A stretch of 64,000 nucleotides of DNA from Monocercomonoides exilis. Taxonomy: Eukaryota > Preaxostyla > Oxymonadida > Polymastigidae. Both the position numbers and the translations under genes were made by a program. The notes below the pieces were generated by a model. It saw nothing but the letters and a program-made list of their open reading frames with translations. It ran no database searches and had not been told where the DNA came from. Each line of letters begins with the position of its first letter. Position 1 is the stretch's first letter. This document shows positions 1-11,500 of the stretch, piece after piece. The stretch covers positions 558,001 through 622,000 of the forward strand of contig LSRY02000029.1 of the NCBI GenBank assembly GCA_001643675.2, given 5' to 3'.

Positions 1-3000
1 TGCAAGAAAAGCATTTCTTTTCTCTTCATCGTCGCTTTCCATCGCCAACTGTTGTGTGGAATTCTCTTCAGAAAATACGAATGATCCTGTTTCCTTCGGC
101 GTGATCTTTGTTGAAAGCGGGAATCTTCTGATAAGTGGATTCAAAATGGAACAAGCAACAACATTCACAACTTCGCCCATCTTTGCAGACAACTACAATT
201 CAATAAAGATAGAGAACAGCAACATAACTGGAACGAGGAGGATAAATGGAGATGGTGGATGCTTATATATCAATGAAGCAAATGGAGATGAAAAAAGAAT
301 CACAATCCAAAGTTGCAACTTTACTGGCTCATGTGACGAAGGGAATGGAATTCGAGGCGGGGGTGTCATGGGGAAGGTTGGAAGCGGGAACGTTTTGAGT
401 GTGAAAAGCACAAGTTTTGAGAACTGCATGGTGCCTTCGGATGGCAATGGAAATGGAGGGAAAGGATTGGGGGGTGGGATGCATCTCTGCTTGAAGGAAA
501 GCATCGGAAGCATCGCCTTCGATAATATCAGTTTCAGTGGTTGTAATGCTTGGAAAGGAAAACAGCTGTTTGTTGACGGAGAAGATCTGAGGCAGATTGC
601 CAGCAATTGGCTGCAGTGTTTCAAAACAGAAACCTTCTTGTCTGAGGATATGATGGGATTTGAGAGAAGCACAACAAATCGGGAATTCCACGTACCGCTT
701 GTGCTATATTTCCGAACATTTGTGGAACCTTGCTTTATTGGTGGAGCAGAGGAAAAGAGCCTTGATTACACAGGATGCGGATTTTCGGATTATCCGTGTG
801 GAACGCTGCCGTATGGGGGCTTTGTGCGATTTGGGGATTCGAAGGCGCATCTGAGGCTCACAGATCGCTTCTGCTTTGCAAATGCGATTGTTTTGAGTTC
901 GCAAGAGATGGACATTGAAGCAGAGACAAACGGAACACTGATAAATGTGATGTCTGATGGAACAGGAGAAGGCGAAGGACTCATCGAGACAAGCAATGCA
1001 ATCTCATTCAGTGGAATAGCATTCAATGTTTCGACAACATTCGCAGCAGCCGAAAGAAAGTGTCTGCTTCTGTGCAGCGGCTCCGCCCTTTCGCTGGTTG
1101 ATTGCTCGGTGAACGCGCAATCGAAGAAGATCGACTTTGGATACGTGATTGTGAGAGGTGGCAATCTCCATATTCTGAGGGGAGTGCTGAACGAAATAGA
1201 ACTGCTGGGAGCGCCAGTGGTTGAACTGAGCGGCGGTAACAGCCGATGCACACTGGAAGATGTGGAATGGAACAACCTGAAGACAGGGTCAATCGAAGGG
1301 CTTGTTGGTGCGAAGTCGAAGAGCCATGTTGAAATGAAAAACTCGAAAGTGTCTGGGCCGACACAGTTTGGGAATCACGGGGTCTTTTTCGTTGAGGAAT
1401 CTTCGAGCGCAACTCTGGAAAAGAGCAACTTCACCCTGTTGACAAGAAACGAAGGAAACGGAGCGATAATTGATGGAAGAGTTGGAAGTGGAAAGAGTTT
1501 GAGTGTGAGTTTTTGCTGGTTCACTTTTATCAGCTGCATGGGGAGTGGCTCGAAAGGAGGAAGCGTCGTTGCAACTGTGTCAGCCGATGGGGAGCTGCTG
1601 TTCAACAACAACACGGTTGAAGAGAGCAAAGTGAGGAAAGCGGATGGTTTGGGGGGAGGGTTGCACATGGAGTTTTTGAGCAGCGAGGTTGGATATTCGA
1701 TGAAAAACAACAAATTCCTGAGCAATGATGCGATGCTGGGATACGATGTGTATCTTGTGTGCCCAACGCCGCGGATTACAATTGACAGAAATAAATGGGC
1801 AGGATCAGCCACAGAAGGCCAGGAGGAGGAAACGATGTGGGTGATCGATCCATCATTTCCTGAGGGATCTGACACGCTTCTGAAGTATTTGTTTCCGAGA
1901 GCAGACGAAATAATATATGTGAACACGCTCAATGGCCACACAGACGGGTGCGGTGCTGATGATTATCCTTGCGAGGAGCTTTGGTATGCTTCAGGGAAGA
2001 TGACCGAGGAGAAGCGGATTCTGCGAGTTCTTTCATCGTGCGAGCTAAGCGGATCAATAGAGAGAGAAAACGATCCGATTACAATTGAAGGGAAAGGGGA
2101 GGACGGGAGTCAGGTGATTGTGGGGAAAGAGGGGCATTTGAAGATGGTAGTTGGAACCACGTTTACGACGCTGACGATTTCGAAGATTGGATTTGAGCTG
2201 CCGCGAATATCAGATTTTGCTGAGCTGGTGGAAGTTGGGGTGGGCAAAACGTATTTTGTGGAGTGCACATTCGGAAGCGCAGATCCGGAAGCAAACGCGG
2301 AGACAAGCATGCGGATAATAACAGGGAGAGGAGGAAGGATCTCGTTGGATGGAGTGATCATAAAGAACATGGAATATAAAACTGACGGCGGAATCTTTTT
2401 GAGTGGCAAAGTTGTGTGCACTTTTGATAATGTCGAAGTGAGCGATATTCGATCAAGCGGAAAAGGAATGGTTGTTGGAGAAGGCGGAAATGAGATTTTT
2501 CTGAATGAATTGAGAAGCACAAACTGTTCATTTGGAAATGGCGGATTTGTTGTGCTGAAGAAAGTGAGGACTCTGAACTGGAAGAATGGCACGAGTATAA
2601 CAGACAGCAGGAACGAAGGAGGAAATGGTGGGTGTGGGCTTATTTCTGTTGAAGGAGAAAGCGATGTTCAGATCAACGGAACAAGCATCAGCTCCTGTTC
2701 TGCAAATAAGGAAGGCGGAAGAGGAGGCGGGTTGTATTTGGACATTTCAGAGAATCCCCTGTTGAGCATGAAGTTTACAGAAATAGTATTTGCAGATAAT
2801 TGTGCGTTTGAAGGAAAAGACATGTTTGTTTTGAGCACAGATGTGAATGCAACTGTTGTGAGAGATAGGTTTGCGTTTCAGCTTCAGAACGGGAAAAACG
2901 AAAACATTGTTGATCTGAAAGGCACAGATGATGTTTTGCTGAAAGGATCTGTTGTTGATCTTCTGCTATTCCTGATCCAAAGGAAGGAGAATACAATCTT

Positions 3001-6000
3001 TGTTTCAAGGGATGGAATGGACATTTTGGGGTGTGGAAGCGCGGAATTCGCTTGCCTGTCGTTCTGGAGAGGATATGAAAACATCGATTTGGATGCACAG
3101 AATAGAGTTATACGAATTGATACAGAAGCAAATATCAAAAACCATTACGATCTCTCATCGTTCAAAGTGATGTCCAACAAGGCAGATGAGAAGTGTGTGG
3201 TGTTGTTCGAGAATGCCATGGAAGCAAGGGAAGAGAAAAATTCAATTATTCAGAACTCGAAAGAATTGAAGTTGGAAATGATTCAGTTTTCGCTTCCTTT
3301 TTCTTTCACAAACAACGAAAATTTTCTTCTCCATTCTGAATCAGCCGATTCTTGCCTTTCGCTCAATGGATGCGCCTTCAACAGAAACAGCGCATCAGAC
3401 TTGGAGTTCTGCCTCATTCATTCTGAAGCAGGTGACGTTCAGTTGCTGAATTGTGATTTCTCTTCGCTGTCTTTCTCGTCAACGCCTGTCCAGGTGAATT
3501 CTTCGTGTGAAATAATCGGATGCAATTTTTCGTCGATATCGGCAAAGTCGAGTCAGAAGGGAGGTGCTGTTTGTGTGGAGCTGTTGAATGAAGCGACATT
3601 TTCGATGAATCAGACAGAAACGGTTGGCTGTGGTTGCTCTGAAGAACATGGGAGAGGAGGATTTATATTTCTTGAATCCAAAGGTGCCCCAACGGAAAAT
3701 CCTTTTGTTTTTGGGGAAAGTGTTTCTTTTGCTGGCCACAAGGCGCAAATAGGGAAAAACATGTTCATCTCGGCAGATGATCTGAACAAAAGTGTGACAC
3801 TCTCAACACTCTGCTTTGACTTCAGGAAAAGCAGAGAAGACGTGCTGCTGTTTTGTGGAAGAGATTTGGTCTGGAAAGACACCACCCTGCTCCGTTTCTT
3901 GGAGGCATACACAAGCCAAACAATATTTGTGAGCTCTGGTGGATACGATATTATGAGATGCGGAAGCGAAGAGGATCCGTGCATGAGCATGTGGAAAGGG
4001 ATGATGCAGATAGAGCGAGGTGCTCCGCAGACGTGGATAAAAATAGTGGATGAGACGATTGTGCAGAACTCGTTCGTGCTCTCCAACTTTATTATTGAAC
4101 AAGTTGAAACAGAAGAACAAAATCAAGGGAAGCTGATTTTTGCAAACAAGACAGAAAGTGGCACCGATCCCGCAATTAGCAGCGAGGGCGTTTTGCAACT
4201 GAATAGGATTTCAGTTGTACTATCGGAAGGGTTTTGGAACGAGCGGCAGTATTCATTTGTTGGAAAAAGTGGGGTGATTGGGATAAGCGATTGTTCGTTT
4301 GTAGCTGAGACACGTGGAGATGCTCCAGCGAAGGTTGGGCTCTTGTTGATGGAAAGCGGAGTGCTGAATGTTTCGAAGCTGTCAGTTGAGAATGTGATGT
4401 CGGAGATGGGTGTGTTTGCGATCAGCAACGGATGCGATTGTGCAATGCAGCATCTTGCGGCTTCGGGATGTTCATTTTCTGGAGTAAGTTTTGTGAAAAT
4501 AGTTTCTCGCTCATACCAAAAGGAGAATGCTGCTGACTGCTCTGTCGCCATCAAAAACTCCACATTCCAGCTGATCACTCGGAATGGAAACGGGCCTGCA
4601 ATTATCAGTTCGTCTGGCTGTGCTTCAGTGATATCAATCAGCGAATGCACATTTGATTCGTGCAAGGCAGTTGGTTCAGAGAAGGGTGGCGATGTTTTTG
4701 AGGAGCTTCATAGCGAAGGAGCTCTGTCGATGAGCAAGTCATCAGTGATTCAGTGTGGATGCAACAACGACAACGGAAAAGGAGGAGGGATTTACATATA
4801 TGCAAATTTTGAGGGTTCACTCTCGTTTCTGTTTGAGAAGATGACATTCAAAGGAAACAGCGCGAAAGTGGGGAATGACGTCTTTGTTGAGTGTGTTGAC
4901 ATCGAGAACCAGATCAACGAAACGCAGTTTTGTTTTGATTTGCGAGAAACGGCATACACGCGGTTGAATGCCATCTACGGGATGGACACAAGGAACCACA
5001 AAAGCGACACGAATCTGATGGACTTTGTCACGATCCACCAGGCAGACACCATCATTTTGTCATCCGCTCCCTCCAAGAACGGGAAGAATGACAGACAATG
5101 CGGAACACTGAAGCTTCCGTGCCTGACAATCGGCTATGCGCTGAGCCATTTGACGAACGATGTGGAAAGCAGACTTCTGGTGGATGACGAGTCGTTTGTT
5201 GAAAAGGAGATGGATCTGGAAGATCTTTCAATCGCGTCTCGAAAGGAAGATCCCTCGAAACTCACCATATTCCGCGATATTGCGCACACAAGATCCAGCG
5301 TAGTATCAACATCAGGAAGCGTCTCTGTCTCGAAGATTGAGCTTTTCTTTGATTCAGATTTTTCTTCAGCGCACCACATTTTGCTCACTGCAGAATCTGG
5401 AAGCCTATCATTGTTTTTGTGCAGTTTTGCTCAATCGCAGGAAGAAAGAAGTGCTCAAACGATTGGACTGACGCTCATCTCAATCGAAAATGGGCAAGTG
5501 ACTGCTTCACAGATAAAAATATCTCACATGCACTTTTCTGCCGAAGCTTCAGTTCGAATCGCTCATTTGAGTGGCTGCGTGTTGCTCTCTGAAATGAAAG
5601 TGGAAGATGTTGTTCTAGATAGAGGAGCATTCATTCTAATAAATGGAGCGCTATCATTTTCTGAGCAGCAGAAAAGTGGAAGAGAAAGATCAGTTGAACT
5701 GAAAGCAGTGTCTTTTAACAATGTTTCTTCTGCTCAGGAAGGGGGAGGGGTTATTGGATGCTCATCGTTCAACGAAGGGATTTATTTTGGTAATTGCACT
5801 TTTTCAAACACATCTTCAAAATCTGAAAGAGGATGTGTGATGACTTTTTGCGGGTGCAACAATGTGTCAATATATTGGAATGTGCTTCGAGGTGAGTTGG
5901 GCTATTTGGAAAGATGTGGAAATAAGGAAGAAGCAGACATATGCCAATGGACATCTTCAGCTGTTTCGTTTGTTAACAGCTCAGCGAATATGAAAGACAC

Positions 6001-7996
6001 CACGATTGAGAATTTTTCAAAAGGAGGGATTGGCGTCTTTGGGGGATATGTTACGATTGAAGAGGGGAAATTTATGGAGAATGATCCGAGGATTGAGGGA
6101 TACCCATCAATAAGAAGGAACATTGTGTGCGGAGGCAAAGGGAATCTGAATATTTGGAGTCTGAAAGGCGGAGACGGGCAGGAAAGAAACGAATCGCTTT
6201 GGATGCTGAATGAAGGATGCACACTGAGCGGGATAGTGGAAGAAAGGAAAACTTCTTTGTTTGTCCCCACTTTGGAAAGTGTGGCTGTGGAAGAGGAAGG
6301 AGCAGAGTTGAAGGTGACATTTAAAGGGCAACTTCTTTTGCCTTGCAATTTATCGTTTCGGGTGGTGACAGCCATCCGATCAGAAGCGTTGGTGGTGCGA
6401 TATGAGTTTGAATCCGAAGGGTTTGTCTCGGAAGATGAGGCTTGGGGGAAAATACCTTCGAAATCAATTCGAGAGGCAGAAGAGGAAGCAGAAGTGAGTG
6501 CTTCGATTCTTTTTGGAGAAAAAGAGGGACCATCGTCCACCGAAGCAATCATTCTGAAGAACAAAAGTGAACCCCAGTCAAAGGGAGATAATATTGTTGC
6601 TGAAGGCGGAAAAGAAGAGAAATCATCATGGGCTGTTATTTGCGTGATATTTGTTGTGCTATTCGTGATTGTTTTGGTTGGATTTATTGTGTTTGTTGTT
6701 CGATGGAGGAAATGGAAAGAGGAAGCACAGAAATACAAAGAGATTGTTGAAGACACAGTGAAGAAGGATCCGAAAGCGTTTGAGATGGTGACGATGGAGA
6801 TGTCGCCTGAGGAGCAGTGGAGGAGAGCAGAAAGGGAGGCAGAGAAGAAGAACGATGAGAGGATGAAGAAGAGGGTGTATGAGAATAGCTTGGGACACTC
6901 AGAGTCATCTGAGCACCTTCTGTCTGAAAGTGGATCGACTGAATACATTCTGGGGAGAGATTCAGACAAGATCCCAGATTGGGCATTGGAAAAGGAGGAG
7001 GAGGAGACAAGAAAGCAGACTCCATCGCCATCGATTTCATCCACCTCAACCACTTCAACAACTGATTCAGATTCAACATTTGTTCGAGGGGAGGATATGT
7101 GCCCAACCACTTCATCGATGTCGAATCTGGTGGATGCAATGGCATGTTCATCTCCACATGAGAAACTGATTGTGGATCTGCGAGATTCATTATTCATGCT
7201 TCTTCATGGAAAGAACGAGAAGAAGGAGATGGCTATTGGGAGCTTGAAGGAAAGGGAGATGACGACTGCCCAGATCCTGTTCTGGGTGGCCAATCTTGCA
7301 CTTCACTCCTTTGATGAAATGGACAATCCACTTCAGTCATTGGCCAATCTGAGTCCTCACATTGTGTTATTCTCAGAACACATGGTTATCTGCATAGTGA
7401 TGCATTCTGATTTATTATCAGATGATGATTCAGACTCTTCTTCCATCTCTTCATCAACTATTGTGACTTCTGCAAGTGATGATGATGATGAAGAGGAATC
7501 TCTGCCATCCTCAGCGTTTGAGGATGAGGATGCCTTCAAAAAAGAGTGTCTGCGATGGAAGGCGCCAGAGCTGCTGATGAACAAGAACATGGGAGCAACG
7601 AAGCAGTCAGTGGCATTCTCAATTGGGATGATGCTGTGGGAGTGCTTGACACTTCAGATCCCATTTGGAGAGTTTGAGGCAGCAATTGCAGGAGATAAGA
7701 TTACAAAAGGAGAAAGGCCGAACTGCCAAATGCTCAGAGGACAGAAGTGGTGTGAGATGGTTCGAAAGTGTTTGTCGGCAGAAGCTTCAGAAAGGATGAA
7801 CCTGATGGAGATGAAGAGGGAATTTATCCAATTATTTCCAAGTGGATCTGCAATGCTAACAATGTCTGATGCAATTGACATTATAGAAGCATGTGCTGGA
7901 AATAAGGAGGAATCACAAGCATGCTCATACACAATTGATAGCGACGGGGCAATTCGGCTGATTCAAAAGTGTGGAACAAAAGAAATCACTCAATGA
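1..7996 (+). CDS. Giant beta-helix surface protein with C-terminal pseudokinase, copy 1 (5' partial)
   Basis: The reading frame is open to the left edge of the window, so the GTG at 56 is not a real start and the 5' end lies outside. TGA at 7994-7996 ends it; no intron is evident. The outside part is made of Ser/Gly/Asn-rich beta-helix-like modules, marked by CG....PC motifs near 772, 1949, 3030, 3957 and 5097. A transmembrane segment lies at about 6627-6705, then a basic stretch (RWRKWKEEAQKYKEI), an acidic Ser-rich linker and a kinase C-lobe-like end with RWKAPELL (APE motif) and SIGMMLWECLTLQIPFG. I see no glycine loop, VAIK lysine, HRD or DFG, so catalysis is unlikely. Comparison with the complete paralogue at 26678-38908 suggests about 1,400 residues are missing upstream. 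Likely role: a surface receptor or adhesin with an internal docking domain (inferred). Confidence 0.85.
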   Translation, partial: ARKAFLFSSSSLSIANCCVEFSSENTNDPVSFGVIFVESGNLLISGFKMEQATTFTTSPIFADNYNSIKIENSNITGTRRINGDGGCLYINEANGDEKRITIQSCNFTGSCDEGNGIRGGGVMGKVGSGNVLSVKSTSFENCMVPSDGNGNGGKGLGGGMHLCLKESIGSIAFDNISFSGCNAWKGKQLFVDGEDLRQIASNWLQCFKTETFLSEDMMGFERSTTNREFHVPLVLYFRTFVEPCFIGGAEEKSLDYTGCGFSDYPCGTLPYGGFVRFGDSKAHLRLTDRFCFANAIVLSSQEMDIEAETNGTLINVMSDGTGEGEGLIETSNAISFSGIAFNVSTTFAAAERKCLLLCSGSALSLVDCSVNAQSKKIDFGYVIVRGGNLHILRGVLNEIELLGAPVVELSGGNSRCTLEDVEWNNLKTGSIEGLVGAKSKSHVEMKNSKVSGPTQFGNHGVFFVEESSSATLEKSNFTLLTRNEGNGAIIDGRVGSGKSLSVSFCWFTFISCMGSGSKGGSVVATVSADGELLFNNNTVEESKVRKADGLGGGLHMEFLSSEVGYSMKNNKFLSNDAMLGYDVYLVCPTPRITIDRNKWAGSATEGQEEETMWVIDPSFPEGSDTLLKYLFPRADEIIYVNTLNGHTDGCGADDYPCEELWYASGKMTEEKRILRVLSSCELSGSIERENDPITIEGKGEDGSQVIVGKEGHLKMVVGTTFTTLTISKIGFELPRISDFAELVEVGVGKTYFVECTFGSADPEANAETSMRIITGRGGRISLDGVIIKNMEYKTDGGIFLSGKVVCTFDNVEVSDIRSSGKGMVVGEGGNEIFLNELRSTNCSFGNGGFVVLKKVRTLNWKNGTSITDSRNEGGNGGCGLISVEGESDVQINGTSISSCSANKEGGRGGGLYLDISENPLLSMKFTEIVFADNCAFEGKDMFVLSTDVNATVVRDRFAFQLQNGKNENIVDLKGTDDVLLKGSVVDLLLFLIQRKENTIFVSRDGMDILGCGSAEFACLSFWRGYENIDLDAQNRVIRIDTEANIKNHYDLSSFKVMSNKADEKCVVLFENAMEAREEKNSIIQNSKELKLEMIQFSLPFSFTNNENFLLHSESADSCLSLNGCAFNRNSASDLEFCLIHSEAGDVQLLNCDFSSLSFSSTPVQVNSSCEIIGCNFSSISAKSSQKGGAVCVELLNEATFSMNQTETVGCGCSEEHGRGGFIFLESKGAPTENPFVFGESVSFAGHKAQIGKNMFISADDLNKSVTLSTLCFDFRKSREDVLLFCGRDLVWKDTTLLRFLEAYTSQTIFVSSGGYDIMRCGSEEDPCMSMWKGMMQIERGAPQTWIKIVDETIVQNSFVLSNFIIEQVETEEQNQGKLIFANKTESGTDPAISSEGVLQLNRISVVLSEGFWNERQYSFVGKSGVIGISDCSFVAETRGDAPAKVGLLLMESGVLNVSKLSVENVMSEMGVFAISNGCDCAMQHLAASGCSFSGVSFVKIVSRSYQKENAADCSVAIKNSTFQLITRNGNGPAIISSSGCASVISISECTFDSCKAVGSEKGGDVFEELHSEGALSMSKSSVIQCGCNNDNGKGGGIYIYANFEGSLSFLFEKMTFKGNSAKVGNDVFVECVDIENQINETQFCFDLRETAYTRLNAIYGMDTRNHKSDTNLMDFVTIHQADTIILSSAPSKNGKNDRQCGTLKLPCLTIGYALSHLTNDVESRLLVDDESFVEKEMDLEDLSIASRKEDPSKLTIFRDIAHTRSSVVSTSGSVSVSKIELFFDSDFSSAHHILLTAESGSLSLFLCSFAQSQEERSAQTIGLTLISIENGQVTASQIKISHMHFSAEASVRIAHLSGCVLLSEMKVEDVVLDRGAFILINGALSFSEQQKSGRERSVELKAVSFNNVSSAQEGGGVIGCSSFNEGIYFGNCTFSNTSSKSERGCVMTFCGCNNVSIYWNVLRGELGYLERCGNKEEADICQWTSSAVSFVNSSANMKDTTIENFSKGGIGVFGGYVTIEEGKFMENDPRIEGYPSIRRNIVCGGKGNLNIWSLKGGDGQERNESLWMLNEGCTLSGIVEERKTSLFVPTLESVAVEEEGAELKVTFKGQLLLPCNLSFRVVTAIRSEALVVRYEFESEGFVSEDEAWGKIPSKSIREAEEEAEVSASILFGEKEGPSSTEAIILKNKSEPQSKGDNIVAEGGKEEKSSWAVICVIFVVLFVIVLVGFIVFVVRWRKWKEEAQKYKEIVEDTVKKDPKAFEMVTMEMSPEEQWRRAEREAEKKNDERMKKRVYENSLGHSESSEHLLSESGSTEYILGRDSDKIPDWALEKEEEETRKQTPSPSISSTSTTSTTDSDSTFVRGEDMCPTTSSMSNLVDAMACSSPHEKLIVDLRDSLFMLLHGKNEKKEMAIGSLKEREMTTAQILFWVANLALHSFDEMDNPLQSLANLSPHIVLFSEHMVICIVMHSDLLSDDDSDSSSISSSTIVTSASDDDDEEESLPSSAFEDEDAFKKECLRWKAPELLMNKNMGATKQSVAFSIGMMLWECLTLQIPFGEFEAAIAGDKITKGERPNCQMLRGQKWCEMVRKCLSAEASERMNLMEMKREFIQLFPSGSAMLTMSDAIDIIEACAGNKEESQACSYTIDSDGAIRLIQKCGTKEITQ
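6164..7646 (+). repeat. Near-identical tract shared in inverted orientation with 27001-28480
   Basis: From AAAGGCGGAGAC at 6164 to GAGTGCT at 7646 this stretch matches the reverse complement of 27001-28480 with only scattered changes and one codon length difference (1483 versus 1480 nt). It encodes the end of the outside region, the membrane segment and the cytoplasmic part up to kinase subdomain IX. Sequence on both sides still aligns but is clearly diverged. Confidence 0.85.
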
Positions 7997-8578
7997 AGGT
8001 GATTATTGTTCACTCGTTTCACAACGATTTAGAGTCAATGTATTTTGTTTTCATGCGAATGCTCATGTGTGAAAAGTACTTTTAATGCATTATTATTTAA
8101 ACCTTTTCATCTCATTTGCACATCATTAATATTTTGACAAACGTGCCTTTTATATTAGTATGCCGTTTTTCATTCGTTTGTATTTTCATAGTCATATAAT
8201 TCTTAAGATTATTGCTGTGTTTTTTGGTGGTTTTAATCATCATCTTAATTGTTTCAGTGCTCATGTATTCATATTGATTTCTATTTATCTTTCCAAAAAT
8301 AAAACAAAATGAAAAATCACAGGACAATCACATTATTCTTTTTTTTTTCAGAGAGAAAGAATGATGAACAAATACTTGAAAGCTTTTCTGGAATCGATGA
8401 AAGATTGCAAGCAACTGGTGCTTCGAAAGCGGGAATGCATCAAAGCCTACCAAACAGAAATGATAGTTTTAACACTTTTCGAAGTTATTCTCAATTAGAT
8501 GATCCATTTCGAAAAATACAATAAAATGCTCCTTTTTAATAATAATTTGGAAATTTTCACTTTTTAAAAATTGTTAAA
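7997..8578. other. Convergent spacer between copy 1 and the DEAH helicase gene
   Basis: AT-rich 3' flanks of two convergent genes. A T-rich run followed by CAG near 8341-8351 precedes a 57-codon open frame ending at 8524, which could be a stray terminal exon. I see no matching donor or homology and do not call it a gene. Confidence 0.5.
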
Positions 8579-11500
8579 TCATTTTCTCAATCTTTCAATG
8601 TCATCTTCATCATCATCCTCTCCCCATCTTCTTCTCTCATCAACACCCGATCTCATCCTTCCCATTTTTCCCTGAGGAATCTTCTTTCCCACTTCTGTTG
8701 ATGCAAAGTAATGAGGAGCCACTTCATTCAGCCATTCTTGTTTGATTTCGGTTGCTTGCCTCATGTACTCTCTCTTTGTCATCACTGATTGGTGAAACAT
8801 TACCCACTGAGGAGGCGTTTTGAAGAGGAAAGATGTCGGATGCAGGTACACAGTATGTGGATGCTTGACAGTCGTGAACTGACAATCAGCACCAGCTGGT
8901 TTGGGCTTTTTCTTTCTGCTTGCATCTTCCAAGGACTTTGGAGCAATCTCTTCGCCTGCTTTTGCAGCTTTTTCTTTCCCACCGTGTTTCATCCCTGTAT
9001 TTTTGGCAACGTTAGCAAAGAAGCCAGATAGAAGAGCCTTTCGTATTTCCTCGTCGTTGTCTGGGTTAGTCCACATTTCGATGCCAAGCTTGTGGCACAA
9101 ATTTACCAGCTGCTCTCTGATTTCTCTGGCTCTGTTAAGCGAGCGCTGCTGTAGAAAGTTCTCGGCAGCAAAGAGAGATGAAAATCCGCTCTCTTCCCAT
9201 TCTGAATACACCCGCAGCAGAGACAGATGGTCGCCTGCGGGATGTGAAAAGGCAGCTGTACGTGCAGTGAATGCAGTATATGACGGAGCAGTCGAGGTGG
9301 ATGGTGTATCGCTGCTTTCTTCGTCGCCTTCTTGTTTCTTCCTCTCAAATCGAGGTCGCCAGAAAACAGCGTTTTCAACATCAAGCATTGCAGCAATTGT
9401 TATTACTTCATTCGTAACTTTCCTCTCCTCACCAGCAATTAGCGCGCGTGAAAGCGGCGGAGAAAGAGGGAAATCTCCCATTCGACGTCCGAGTTTTGTA
9501 AGCTCACCTTTGCTGTTGAGTGCCCCAAGAGCATAAAGATGCTGCAACGCATGGCGAAGACACTCAACTGGTGGCGGATCCAAATAATCGAAATCAACAA
9601 GATTATCAATTCCAAGTGACTTAAAAAATGGAAGAAAAAAATTGGTTTTGACATTTAAAAAAGAAATAAATTGATAAGAAAGCACAATCTTTAAATATAT
9701 TTAATAAAAAACAACAAACCATTAAAAGAAGAACGATCTGCGACAAGTCCGATCTTTGTATTTCTGGCGGGTTTTCTTCGGTTAGTTGAGCCTCAAAGGC
9801 GTATTTCGTGTAAAGGCGATAGCATTTTCCTGGTCGAACTCTTCCTGCACGCCCAGTCCTCTGCATTGCATTCGAGCGGGAAATCGGGTGGACCACAAGA
9901 GATTCCACTCCCGTCTTTGGATTGAACGTCTTCAGCTTGCAAAACCCACAGTCCACAACATACACCACACCATCGATGGTCAGCGATGTCTCTGCAATGT
10001 TCGTTGCAACAATGATTTTCCGTGCATTCGGCGGTGTTGGCTCGAAGATCTTCGCCTGCTGCTCTGAAGGCATTGTCGAGTAGATCGGGACCACGATCAG
10101 CTCTTTGATTCGGCTCTTCACCGAAGCCGTCCCGTCTTCAAATCCAAACTGGAGCTGCTTTGCTCGTCGGGTAATTTCTTCCACTGCAAATTCGATCTCT
10201 TCCTGTCCAGTCAAAAAGATCAGCACATCTCCTAGTGGCTGCGTCAAATGTATCTGTAGCGCTGTTGACACAGCGGCATCAGCATAGTCCAGCTCAGGCT
10301 GCTTGACATACATGACATCCACAGGAAACATCCTCCCAGGCACCTCGAGAATAGGTGCTCCGTCGAAAAACTTGCTGAATTTATCTGCATTCAGCGTAGC
10401 CGAAGAGATGATCAGATGGAAGTCAGTCTTCCTTAATCTGCAAACATCCTTCAGCAGTCCAAAGAGGATGTCTGTGTCGAGCGTCCGCTCATGAGCCTCG
10501 TCCAGCATCATAACTGAGTATGTCTCCAAGCCAGGATCAGACAGAAACTCCCTCAGAAGCATCCCATCTGTCATGTACTTCACAATCGTCTGGTCAGAAG
10601 TCTTTTCCTCAAACCGAATGGAGTACCCGACTTCTGCCCCAAGCACCACGCCCATCTCTTCTGCCACACGTGTCGCAACAGACATCGCAGCCACACGGCG
10701 CGGCTGGGTAATCCCCACTTTCTTCCCGTCTTTTGTGTAGCCAGCCTCGTGGCAGTACTGCGGAAGCTGCGTTGTCTTCCCACTGCCTGTCTGTGCCACA
10801 ACCACAATCACCTGGTTTTCCTTCAGCATCGACAGAAACTGCGATCTGTACTGGTACACAGGAAGGCCTCGACGGGTTTCTTGAAGCTTTTCGAAAGATT
10901 GTGCTTGCGTCTGCTCGGTAGATGGCACAGAGGAAGATGATGAGTGCTTTGAAGTTCCTAAATATGAGGTGTCTCCACTCTGAAGACGCTTCAATTTCTC
11001 TTCTTCGTCCATAAGTTCAACAAATCCGTGATCTTTCGATGAATCATGCTTGTGCTCTTCGCCAGATCTTGCTATTTTTTCGCTTTTTCGCTTATTTTGC
11101 TTAGCTTCCCATTTCAGAAGTGCCTCATGTTCGAACTGTTGTTTCATTGTGTCTTTGTTGTTTTCAATTTGCATTTTGCTTTGAGAATGTTCAGCTTTTT
11201 CCATCTTCTTTCTCACAAAGCGCATAACATAAAGCTGCTTTTCGAGGGCCTGAAGAAAACAAAAAAAATACATTCATTCAAAAAATTGTTAATAAATGTA
11301 CAACGGTTCATAAAGATATATGAATGACGTTTCAGAATATAAATTAAGAAAAGTCTTACTCACAAACACAAAATAAATCCAACAAATTCAAAAAAATTTA
11401 AGAAAACGGTCTCATCAACATTAAACAATCAAGTATTTTTATTCGATCAAAAACTGTACTTTTCAAACAAGGAAGCATCAAAACACCAACGAGATGCCTC

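Noticed and set aside
5902-7197. 431-codon minus-strand frame, mirrored by a 449-codon plus-strand frame at 27447-28796
   Set aside because: Both are exact antisense to the homogenised tract of the giant genes. They look conserved only because the underlying DNA is nearly identical, and their Ser/Phe-rich composition is the shadow of the real frame.
8309-8524. Possible small gene or terminal exon after copy 1
   Set aside because: There is a good acceptor-like T-run and CAG, but no donor in phase and no counterpart behind copy 2.
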